Part shown: positions 12,001 to 20,800 of the stretch, one piece after another
How the letters are laid out: each line of letters opens with the position of its first letter
Position numbering within the stretch: position 1 is the stretch's first letter
NCBI RefSeq assembly: GCF_029852145.1
Contig: NC_079970.1
Span: forward strand, 24,804,331 to 24,868,330
Origin: Microplitis mediator
Lineage: Eukaryota; Arthropoda; Insecta; Hymenoptera; Braconidae
Direction of reading: 5' to 3'
DNA length: 64,000 bases
Notes under the pieces: generated by a model
Seen by the model: the letters and a program-made list of their open reading frames with translations, nothing else
Told to the model about the DNA's origin: nothing
The model's database searches: none
Position numbers and translations under genes: made by a program

Positions 12001-15000
12001 GAGACCAAGAGTGAGAGTAAGAGTACACACTTTTAACAACCCCCGCTATCTCAACTACGTGTAATGGTAACCGATGTACATACATACATACATACATACA
12101 CACGTGTAATAAAATTAGATCATTGTATGTTACTGCTGCTGCAGATATTTGTTACCAATTAACTCGCATCAATTACACAATATATAATACTCATTTACAC
12201 TTGTTACTCATCTTTGTAACCTACTAGTTGCATTAAGTAACATTTTCTTTTTTTTTAATTAGTGCAGTAGAAAAATGCAATCACGCAAAGAGTGAGAGAT
12301 TTTGTCTAATAAATATTTATGACGGTAACCATGTGTGTTGGTTAAAGTTTGAAATAACAATTCACCCTATCTGTATATTTATCTGCGTATATCTCCCTAT
12401 AAAATTCGTTAATTCCCTTTGTTTCCATGTACCCCGATCTATATTGGATATAAAATTTAACTCGCCCCTTGAATTAGGGATCACTTTAATCTAGTTGGGT
12501 GAACACGAAATTGCACTACTCACTAACTCATCTATCATTTTTATAATCGACTGTCACTGCGGCTATAGATATATATTTTCAAACTAAATTCTCTTGGAAA
12601 ATAATAATAATAACCCTGATTAAACAACTGAATTCGATCGAATTAAACAGAATTAAATTTTTAATTCTATTTAATTCAGATAAATTCTGTTAATTCGGTA
12701 CCTAATTTAAAAATGAATTCTGTCTAATTCGGCAGGAAAACCAGAATTTGTCCAAATCAAAACGAATTTAAATAATTCTATTCGGTTTAATTCTGATTAA
12801 TTCGAAAATAATTCTCCAACTTCTGGTTCTGAATCCGAATTAAACAGAATTAAATTTTTAATCCTATTTAATTCAGATAAATTCTGTTAATTCGGTACCT
12901 AATTTAAAAATGAATTCTGTCTAATTCGGCAGGAAAACCAGAATTTGTCAAAATCAAAACGAATTTAAATAATTCTATTCGGTTTAATTCTGATTAATTC
13001 GAAAATAATTATCCAATTTCTGGTTCTGAATCCGAATTAAACAGAATTAAATTTTTAATCCTATTTAATTCAGATAAATTCTGTTAATTCGGTACCTAAT
13101 TTAAAAATGAATTCTGTCTAATTCGGCAGGAAAACCAGAATTTGTCAAAATCAAAACGAATTTAAATAATTCTATTCGCTTTAATTCTGATTAATTCGAA
13201 AATAATTCTCCAACTTCTGGTTCTGAATCCGAATTAAACAGAATTAAATTTTTAATCCTATTTAATTCAGATAAATTCTGTTAATTCGGTACCTAATTTA
13301 AAAATGAATTCTGTCTAATTCGGCAGGAAAACCAGAATTTGTCAAAATCAAAACGAATTTAAATAATTCTATTCGGTTTAATTCTGATTAATTCGAAAAT
13401 AATTATCCAATTTTTGGTTCTGAATCCGAATTAAACAGAATTAAATTTTTAATCCCATTTAATTCAGATAAATTCTGTTAATTCGGTACCTAATTTAAAA
13501 ATGAATTCTGTCTAATTCGGCAGGAAAACCAGAATTTGTCCAAATCAAAACGAATTTAAATAATTCTATTCGCTTTAATTCTGATTAATTCGAAAATAAT
13601 TCTCCAATTTCCGGTTCTGAATCCGAATTAAACTGAATTAAAACAAATTTGAAATTTTTAAATCGGTTTTATTCTGTTTAATTCAAATTCAAATTTTCAA
13701 TTCAGTTGAATTCTGTTTTGCAGAATTCGGCAAAATATAACAGAATTAAAATTTTAATTCGGTCGTATTCAGCTGTTTAATCAGGGAATGTGTAAGAAGG
13801 ACGGAAATTTAAGTGGAAGTTTGGTCATAAATGTTTTTATTATATAATCGATGACGAGTAAAATCCAACAATCATAGAGCACATAACAGCGTTTAGTCAA
13901 GGAAATGAAATTTTTATTCTTTTTATGGGACACATAATATCTTTTGGCATCGGACAATGAGCCGGAAAGATACGATCGTACAGATGAGTGCACGTTTGCC
14001 AACAACTTTTAGGAATATGTCACGTCGTGATAATGTAATCTAAATGACTTTCTATCGGACTGGGAAAACCAAGTGACGGCCAAGGGCCCTTGAAACAAAT
14101 TTTTCTAGGGTGATTCATCCCTCGTTGGCACCGTCTTTCCTCACTTTAATTTTCTCTAATACACATGTAATACATATATAATAGAGATAATATAATGATC
14201 CTGAAGTTAGCAGACATTTAAAAATTTTTGAATTTTTGTTTCTCAACAAATCAATTGTAAAAAAATAAAATAAAAATATGCACATGTAGAAAATTTAAAA
14301 AACTACAGGTGCAATTTTTTCAAATATTTTTTTTTTATGGTTTATCGTCTAAAAAAAAAATCTCAAAATTATTAGACGTCTGCTAACTTCAGTATCATAT
14401 AATATATCGTAGTCATAGTCGTAGTTGATGTTTTTAACTTAAAAATAATTTAAAAAATGACACATTAACTGGCACAGATAATACATCAGTGATAACTGAT
14501 AAGTAATTAATGAGACGCTTATAAAAATGTTTGTTTTATACAAAGTAATAATTATTGATTTAAAGTATTAGGTTTAAAAGAAGCTATTGATGTTAATTTT
14601 AAGCAAACATATTGCTTGTAATTATTTTATCAGTAGGCATCAATACTTGATATTTAAATGAGTTTATTACTTATATATATATCTGATCTATATTAAAACG
14701 TTTTAATTTAAAGAATAAATACACGTACATATGAAGCAATAATATACGGTCTAATTGTTATTATATATCTTGATCACGTGATACACGTATGCAATAAAAT
14801 TATTTTTATAACCAAATGACTAAAAAAAAAAACGTATAATTATCATTCTTAGATAATTATTGTACAAGACTTGTCATTGAAGGTGAATAAATAAATATAA
14901 TAATAGTAATAAATATATTTACCCGTGAAAAAGCATGTCGATCAAATGGATCCCGCGTGTTTCTCGAACTCGGTTCAAAATTTTTATCCTCATCATCAAA

Positions 15001-15090
15001 ATGTTGCTTCAATTCTTGAAATAATTCATCTCCAGATTTACCACGCAGCCGCTCGCTAAATTTTGGTCTGTCGCGAAAGAAATACGACAT
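1..15090 (-). CDS. stv: Starvin/BAG3-type BAG-domain co-chaperone, 3' end cut by the window
   Basis: Coding exons read on the minus strand: 14923-15090 (56 aa, MSYFFRDRPKF start) and 1-1706 (568 codons, still open at base 1), both joined in phase 0 with a GTAAAT donor and a TTACAG acceptor. The BAG domain lies at about 415-655 (residues about 407-486 of this isoform) and contains EGKENVRQARKNAIKSIQ, closely like the Hsp70-binding helices of BAG3. At 1070-1098 RHIPIFVEG resembles the IPV-type motif by which BAG3 binds small heat-shock proteins. Between these lies a Gln/His/Pro-rich low-complexity stretch; after the BAG domain comes a Glu/Lys-rich tail. No WW domain is visible. In the family, these proteins couple Hsp70 nucleotide exchange to small Hsps and chaperone-assisted autophagy in the cytosol, notably in muscle. 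The intron of about 13.2 kb holds a second first exon. The C-terminus and stop are outside the window. Confidence 0.88.
3171..3720. mobile_element. Palindromic MITE interrupted by a second MITE
   Basis: The left end starts CCGGGTCAAAATATCTAGCC and the right end at 3720 is its reverse complement. The inverted arms continue through TCGAACCCAAGTAAGCCTCA and further inward for well over 100 bp, so the whole unit is a foldback. The left arm is split by the element at 3220-3434. No clear target duplication is visible at the outer ends and no transposase is encoded. Confidence 0.75.
3220..3434. mobile_element. Inner MITE nested in the 3171-3720 foldback
   Basis: Terminal inverted repeats of about 25 bp begin TGTACCTGAAGATCGGAACG (left, 3221) and end with its complement at 3434. 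The sequence TCAATTCAG occurs on both sides (3211-3219 and 3435-3443), a 9-bp target duplication that marks the outer element's arm as the target. Nine base pairs would fit a Mutator-like or related transposase; the family is unassigned. Confidence 0.75.
4143..4167. repeat. Perfect 25-bp palindrome
   Basis: Twelve-base arms starting CTGTTCGAAATA are separated by a single T. It is isolated in AT-rich intron and could be a dimer-binding site or a transposon scar. Confidence 0.6.
4282..4412. mobile_element. Small foldback MITE, CCCTGATT termini
   Basis: Imperfect inverted repeats of about 36 bp: the left begins CCCTGATTGAGAAGCC and the right end, complemented, reads CCCTGATTCAGAAATC. Both continue into CTAATTTGAAAT. 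The first eight bases equal the termini of the tandem-repeat elements at 12614 and 17111, so they may share a transposase family. Confidence 0.6.
5814..6018. mobile_element. hAT-like palindromic MITE, copy 1
   Basis: Ends ATGATACTGAAGTTAGCAG and the complementary CTGCTAACTTCAGGATCGT enclose an AT-rich palindrome of about 205 bp. TCGACAATT flanks both sides, giving a target duplication of 8-9 bp. Other copies of this family are listed below. Confidence 0.85.
6142..6166. promoter_or_regulatory. Perfect heat-shock element trimer in starvin intron
   Basis: Units in 5-bp register on the plus strand: tTTCg, ttata, cGAAa, aTTCt, gGAAt. The last three form a perfect nGAAn-nTTCn-nGAAn site. It lies 360 bp downstream of the donor of the 6530-6586 exon, in a GC-richer stretch (about 6130-6310). 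A site of this quality could occur by chance once or so in a window this size, so its value comes from lying in a chaperone gene. Confidence 0.4.
6530..6586 (-). CDS. stv: Alternative first coding exon of starvin (short N-terminus)
   Basis: On the minus strand an ATG at 6586 opens 19 codons (MDSPVIVDTASKFGRDLDP) that end exactly at a strong GTAAGT donor (6529-6524). Splicing to the acceptor before 1706 keeps phase 0 and gives DLDP-GFPFDDESF, just as the upstream exon at 14923-15090 gives FSR-GFPFDDESF. The two exons are therefore mutually exclusive N-termini of one protein: 56 residues versus 19. Alternative promoters are known for Drosophila starvin, which fits. The exon is too short to appear in an ORF scan. 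Transcript evidence is missing. Confidence 0.75.
7128..7301 (-). promoter_or_regulatory. TATA/Inr promoter with heat-shock-element array for the short starvin isoform
   Basis: Reading the minus strand towards the exon at 6586, TATAAAA lies at 7163-7157 and a TCAGTA initiator at 7133-7128 puts the +1 A at 7131, 32 nt after the first T of the TATA box. Upstream, 7262-7301 divides into exact 5-bp units: gGAAa, ttgct, aGAAa, tTTCc, acaag, tTTCt, gtcac, cTTCt. It includes one head-to-head GAA/TTC pair (7272-7281) and a step-type run TTC-N7-TTC-N7-TTC, both accepted HSF-binding layouts. A CCAAT motif follows at about 7246. BAG3/starvin genes are known HSF targets. The implied 5' UTR is about 545 nt. 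The TSS itself is inferred. Confidence 0.55.
7302..8149. mobile_element. Three divergent palindromic MITEs in tandem (7550-7749, 7757-7959, 7967-8149)
   Basis: Each unit has ends related to the family seen at 5814 (GTTAGCAGA, GTTAGCGGAC, CGTAGCAGACAT and their complements) and is about 185-205 bp long. The spacers between units, and the sequence just left of the first, are variants of AATATTTA. Bases 7302-7549 before them are plain AT-rich DNA. Confidence 0.6.
8150..12613. other. AT-rich starvin intron, no gene seen
   Basis: No coding frame, tRNA or known microRNA was recognised. It holds a perfect CRE palindrome at 9856-9863, a patch rich in GATCGAT at 9640-9700 with partial dyad symmetry, a (CATA)n run near 12078-12100 and the small foldback listed at 11782. 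Open frames at 11296-11589 and 11708-11914 look like chance. Confidence 0.45.
11782..11888. mobile_element. Short foldback element
   Basis: Inverted ends TCCCTGGTGGAAATTT and AAATTTCCACCAGGGA lie 107 bp apart, with the symmetry continuing inward less perfectly. No clear target duplication. Confidence 0.5.
12614..13786. mobile_element. TIR-bounded element carrying five 197-bp tandem units
   Basis: Left end CCCTGATTAAACAACTGAAT; the right end at 13786, complemented, reads CCCTGATTAAACAGCTGAAT. Between the ends a 197-bp unit repeats: the landmark GAATCCGAAT falls at 12831, 13028, 13225, 13422 and 13619, exactly 197 bp apart each time, with few substitutions between units. Most of the unit is built from variants of GAATTAAA/AATTCTG, so it is also internally symmetrical. 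A one-unit relative is at 17111-17496. No protein is encoded. Confidence 0.85.
13787..14194. other. Starvin intron between two mobile elements
   Basis: Unremarkable sequence, somewhat less AT-rich than its surroundings. A 74-codon open frame on the minus strand at 13781-14005 shows no recognised similarity. Confidence 0.4.
14195..14398. mobile_element. hAT-like palindromic MITE, copy 2
   Basis: Ends ATGATCCTGAAGTTAGCAG and CTGCTAACTTCAGTATCAT; 204 bp; flanked on both sides by ATAATATA, an 8-bp target duplication. Confidence 0.88.
14399..14922. other. Starvin intron just after the first exon, nothing recognised
   Basis: AT-rich intron sequence with no repeat or coding signal, ending at the GTAAAT donor of the first exon (14922-14917 on the minus strand). 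Confidence 0.5.
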
Positions 15091-15930
15091 ATTTTTAAAA
15101 TTTGATTTTTTCTAATTACAAATATAATTTTAAAATAACACCGGCACAAACTCTCACAACACTTTTATATAATTTTAATAATAATTATATTTTTTTTTTC
15201 ACTCGAATTCTGTTTAGCTTTCGAATTAACAAAAATATTATTTTTAAAAATAATCATCAATTAAAAACTCGGATTGTTATTGCAACTTGCAACACTCCAC
15301 TTAATTTTTATAAATAAAAGTCTTTGTTTAAAAAATTTTACTTTACGAATAAATATAAAACATTATTATTATTATTTAATAAAACCGATGTTTTAAATGT
15401 GACAAAAATTATAACAATAATAAAAATATTATTACACTGTTTAGGTGAGCGATAAAGTCTCGAATTGATATTTAATTTTTAAAATTCACGGCTTGTGGCA
15501 ATTTTTCACAGTAAGCGTAACTCGATATAAATATCAAAGTATATTGCGAATATATAAAAAAAAAATTGTTTTTTCTTTGTTAAAAATTTCACCGAGTGCT
15601 CCAAGTACTCAGGACTTGATATGATCCAAGATCCAAGATCCAACTTAACTCGATCTCTTCATTTACAAGTCTCGGGTGCTCGGGTAGTTTTAAAGCCCCC
15701 TCACTGGCGCCCGTAAAACCTCCGCTTCGCTTGCTGTATATTTATTTCTTAAATGTCACGCATGCGCACTATTACCACCTGATCCTCATCTATCGTTTCT
15801 TATTTAACATTTTCATTTTTCAATACTACGTACTCGTGCATTAGGTACATTCTAAAGCTACGTAAACATGAGCACATATTTGAATATCGTAGGCGGCTAT
15901 CAATAGGGTGGTTATCAATAAAAAATAGAA
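15091..15930 (-). promoter_or_regulatory. Probable promoter region of the long starvin isoform
   Basis: Sequence upstream of the ATG at 15090. At 15600-15740 it becomes distinctly richer in GC, with a triple GATCCAA microrepeat (15619-15640) and a TTTAAAA box on the minus strand near 15690. I could not fix a start site. No heat-shock element like those of the second promoter was seen. Confidence 0.3.
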
Positions 15931-16131
15931 ATGATACTGAAGTTAGCAGACGTCTAATAATTATTGGATTTTTTTAGACGATAAAAAATTTAAAAAAAAA
16001 TATTTGAAAAAATTGCACTTGTAGTTTTTAAAATTTTCTACATGTGCATATTTTCATTTTATGATTTCGCGATTTATTTGTGAAATACGAAAATTCAAAA
16101 ATTTTTAAATGTCTGCTAACTTCAGGATCAT
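15931..16131. mobile_element. hAT-like palindromic MITE, copy 3
   Basis: Ends ATGATACTGAAGTTAGCAG and CTGCTAACTTCAGGATCAT; 201 bp; 8-bp duplication AAATAGAA on both sides. Confidence 0.88.
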
Positions 16132-16296
16132 AAATAGAAGACTTTATTTGATTGCAACACATATTTATATTATAAAGCGATATATCTTGGTGATTCAGGC
16201 TTATGGGGAGATAAATTGCATTTGCGATGTGATACTTATTGAGAACTGATTTATTATTAATACCTTTTTGTCAGACTAATCATTCTAAAAAATTGT

Positions 16297-16712
16297 ATGA
16301 CACTGAAGTTAATGATACTGAAGCTAGCAGACAATTTAAAATTTTTGGACTTTTTTTTGAACAATTAAATTTGAAGAAAAAAAAAACTAAAAATATGCAC
16401 ATGTAGAAAATTTAAAAAACTATAGGTGCAATTTTTTTAAATATTTTTTTTTTTCATAATTTATCGTTTTTTAAAAAATCCAAAAATTATTAGATGTCGG
16501 CTAACTTCAGTATCATTGAAGTTAGCAGACGTCTAATAATTTTTTGATTTTTTTTTAGACGATAAACCATAAAAAAAAAATATTTGAAAAAATTGCACCT
16601 GTAGTTTTTTATACTTTCTACATGTGCATATTTTTAGTTTTTTTTTTCTTCGAATTTAATTGTTCAAAAAAAAGTCCAAAAATTTTAAATTGTCTGCTAA
16701 CTTCAGAATCAT
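16297..16712. mobile_element. hAT-like MITE copy 4, split by copy 5 in its own terminal repeat
   Basis: The left terminus ATGACACTGAAGTTA (16297-16311) is separated from the rest of the element (16517-16712) by a complete sibling at 16312-16516. The split copy is flanked by AAAATTGT and AAAATCGT, a target duplication with one mismatch. Confidence 0.8.
16312..16516. mobile_element. hAT-like palindromic MITE, copy 5 (nested)
   Basis: Starts ATGATACTGAAGCTAGCAG and ends CTAACTTCAGTATCAT. The flanks TGAAGTTA (16304-16311 and 16517-16524) are an 8-bp duplication of the host copy's own terminal repeat. Confidence 0.85.
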
Positions 16713-16832
16713 AAAATCGTTTATTGTTACGGGTATTAATTTATGGAATTAATTGCCTAAAGTAATAACATCAGCTGAAACACTTAATGTTTTTAATACT
16801 AGATGCTTAAAATATCTAACGTCATAAGATAA

Positions 16833-16975
16833 TACACTAATGGAAAAAGTTAAAGGATCAAAAAAAAATTCCAAATTTTTGGGTGATTTTCAACAGGCCC
16901 TAACTTTGAGAGAAATGGTCGTACAAGAAATAAAAAAAAAAGGAAATTGTAGCTCCAATTTTTTCCATTAGTGTA
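16833..16975. mobile_element. Mariner-like MITE with TA ends
   Basis: TACACTAATGGAAAAA at the left and TTTTTCCATTAGTGTA at the right enclose 143 bp. TA at each end fits the Tc1/mariner target duplication. Confidence 0.7.
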
Positions 16976-17110
16976 TGATATAATATAAAATATTTCAAAT
17001 TATGTACATCAGATCTTCATATTATGTATTTCGAAATTATTGATAGAATTAATAATGAATAATAATGTATGTATCGTATAAGATATTGTATTTTTTCCGG
17101 TTCTGAAAGA

Positions 17111-17496
17111 CTCTGATTAAACAACTGAATTCGATCGAATTAAACAGAATTAAATTTTTAATTCTATTCAATTCAGATAAATTCTGTTAATTCGGTACCT
17201 AACTTAAAAATGAATTCTGTCTCATTCGGCAGGAAAACCAGAATTTGTCCAAATCAAAACGAATTTAAATAATTCTATTCGCTTTAATTCTGATCAATTC
17301 GAAAATAATTCGCCAATTTCTGGTTCTGAATCCGAATTAAACTGAATTAAAACAAATTTGAAATTTTTAAATCGGTTTTATTCTGTTTAATTCAAATTCA
17401 AATTTTCAATTCAGTTGAATTCTATTTTGCAGAATTCGACAGAATATAACAGAATTAAAATTTTTAATTCGGTCGAATTCAGTTGTTTAATCAGGG
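17111..17496. mobile_element. Single-unit relative of the 197-bp tandem-repeat element
   Basis: Begins CTCTGATTAAACAACTGAAT and ends with the complement of CCCTGATTAAACAACTGAAT. Inside is one copy of the 197-bp unit plus the same right-hand arm as the 12614-13786 element. The two insertions therefore differ mainly in unit number. Confidence 0.8.
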
Positions 17497-17809
17497 GGGG
17501 TTTACCCTAGAACCGTAAAATAAATTATACTGCTTTGAAAGTGAAACCGCTAATTAATTATTATGACTTATGAACACGTCGAGTCTCATTCATTAAATAA
17601 GTACCTAATTTATAAGATTATGTAAATTTATTATTTAATACATTTAAATATATATATACTTTTTTTATACAATATTTATTTTTTAACAATTAAATTAAAT
17701 ATTTATTTTCGAGGCGTAGTATAAAAAACATGGATTTTAAATTTCTGTATGATAATACTTTTGTAAAGAACAATGAAATTAAATATTTCATTAAAAATAT
17801 TATAATTAT

Positions 17810-20800
17810 TTAGTAACAGTCCATTGAAATAGTATCATTTTGTGCGTAAACTGTTAAAATGTCATCGAGAATGGAATCAAAAGAAACGGTATAAGTTTTT
17901 AACCAGTTGCGTCTCTCCGCAATGTAGGCATCGATGTCTGAATTAAGAATGTGGGATAAAAATTGCTCTCGAGTAACTTTAGATATACGATCGAGTGCTT
18001 GACGTTTTGTCATCTCACACTCATCATTCATTTTTAGAGAATTTTTGTACATCGTCGCCAGTAAGCTCGAGTCATTAGAGTCAATAATGTCATCTATAAT
18101 ACGCGACAAATCTTTATCAGTGCTATTTGTTTCTGGTTCTGATGCTGAAGGTTTCGTTGAACATGGAGTGTTTGATTTACTGTTACATGAATTACTGTAA
18201 GAAGAATTATTGTTCGGTGTTGGTTGATTGAGTTTGTATTTTAATAATAGGCGTTTTAGTTCATTTATTATGTCTGCTGCATATTTTGATACTTCAAAAT
18301 CACTTTCGTCTTCCAACGTGACCAATAACACCTGTAATTAATTATTAAAAAATAATTATTGATTCAAATCATTGATTATGATGAATATTAATTTTTAATT
18401 TTTATTACCCCGAGACAATTTTCTTTAGCCATATTATCAAGAGCTTTATTTAATCGATTATTTATTTCGTCATCAGTAAGCTGTACTATTTTTTTGTGTT
18501 CCTTTGAAAATGTCACCATCGGGAATTCACCATCAAGCATTCCTTGTTCAGTTAAATTAAATTTAATAAAATCATGCCAGTAACTTAGGGCATTTATTTT
18601 AACTTCCCAATGAAGATCTAATACTGCTGCTACTACCATCGTATGATTTATTGTGTCAAGTACTGTACTTCTATAAGACAAAACAAAAATTTAAATAAAA
18701 TTAATAATAATTATATTTTTAATTAATAAAATTAAATACTTACGGCCATTGTCTGTAAACATATAATTCTCTTAATAATATCACAACTTCTTTTCTTACA
18801 ATAGCTTCACTTTCTTCACAGAATAATTCAACAGATCTATCCTGAAATAATAAAACAAAATTTAAAATATAAATAAATACAATAAATAATAAAATAACTT
18901 ACAAATAAATCTAATGAAGACAATTCTTTATTCCACAAATTATTTATTCGTACGGTGATGGCAATAAATTTAAGTGCAGATGCCCGGACATAACTCTCTC
19001 CGTCTTTCATCGCGATATCGGTAACGAGGGGTAGTAATTTATTTGTAAGAATAAGTTCTTGGAATGCTGGATATGCTATAAAATAAAATTATTATTTATT
19101 TTTGAACAATATTATTTTCCACGGCTTTTAGTATCAAGTACTTACTGATCTCTGAAATATTGGCAATAACGTGTAATACTTCTAATGCACTATCGCGAAC
19201 TTCCCAATTGCCGTCGTGTAATCTTTTGTATAATGTTGGCCCGATATTATTCATGTGGCTTTCTCCATTAACCAGCAATGCTAAATTTGGTGGCATGAAA
19301 TTTTCAATAGCCAGTCTACATATTTTTAAAGCTCGTACACAAAGCTAAAATAATAATTTGGTTAATAATAATAATTTAGGGTTGTATACACTGTAAAAAA
19401 TTCGTGGAGTGAATGCGGAGTGAATGCGGAGTGAATGAATTTTTAATTATTCACTCCCCTCGGAGTGAAATTCACTCCGCAGGGGAGTTTTCGCGGAGTA
19501 GATAATTTTTTATTAATTTAATCCCTCCGGAGTGAAATTCACTCCGGAGCGGAGTTTTGTAAATATTATTAATAAAAAATAACTCCACTCAATAAAATCG
19601 AAGTAAAAATTCGCGTATTACATTATTGTTCAGCTGATATGCACACACATACACACATACATATTTAGGCACACACGCGCACTCGCACACACACGCACGC
19701 ACACATTTGTACACACGAACACATTTGCACACACGCACACATTTGCATACACGCACAAATTTGCACACACGCACAATTTTTCACACATGCACACATTTGC
19801 ACACAAACACCTGCACACACCCAAACACACACTCGTACACACACACACACACATTGTTTTGCAGTTTCATATAAATTAATATAAATTTGTTTAAGTATTC
19901 AAACTCCGGACCGGAGTGAATTGGGAGTGAAATAAAATCCGCGTCACTCCGAGATCACTCCGCTAAAAAAAAATTCCCAATTCACTCCGCATGCGGAGTG
20001 ATTTTTTTTAAAACTCCGGAACTCCGAGTGGCAGAGTGAATCCGGAGTGAATTCGGATTTTATTTCACTCCCAATTCACTCCGGATTTTTTACAGTGTAG
20101 TATAATTTAAAAAATATTTACATGAGGTGATGTTCCAGAGTGATTCAAAATTTCTTGAGCAAGAGCCAGAACACAAATAGTTTCAACACAGTCGGACCAC
20201 TTGAATTGAAACTTTTCTGTCATTACCGCAACTCCATCCAGCAAAGTTGAAAGTAAGACAGGGGTATCGACAATTGGATCACCGTCGAGTATTGATTTTC
20301 GTGTAATTGTTCTCAAATGATCCAGCGACTTGTTATTTATTTTAACTGGACAACAATTATCACTGTTACTATTCTGAACTTGATGATAGTTGTCACTATT
20401 TTGAAGTAACGCGGACAGCAAAATAGGACTACTGTCATTTGGATTTTTATTTATCATCTGCGGCATCACATTCTCACAATTACCATCATCTTGCACTTGA
20501 TTACTACAAGTTTCAGATGCCACATAATTTTTCAATACGTGACACATACTTTGGAATGCTATCACTGCAGTGTCCTAAAATTCATTTTATTTTTCATTAA
20601 TAAGTTTTTAAATTTAAAAACTGATAAATACTTACTCTGTCCATTAAATCAACGACTTCGAGTAGCATTTCAATACAAGATTTACATATTAATTCTAATG
20701 GTAATTCCTCTTTCAGCATAACATCTCTAGCCTCGTATGCCAGTCGTTGAATGGGTTGACAAGTTAGTGTAAACATTTTATGAACAAACATTTCAAAAAT

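Noticed and set aside
19589..19854. Cys/Val-rich open frames that look like small secreted peptides
   Set aside because: They are translations of a CA/TG minisatellite inside a mobile element, with overlapping frames giving the same CVC pattern.
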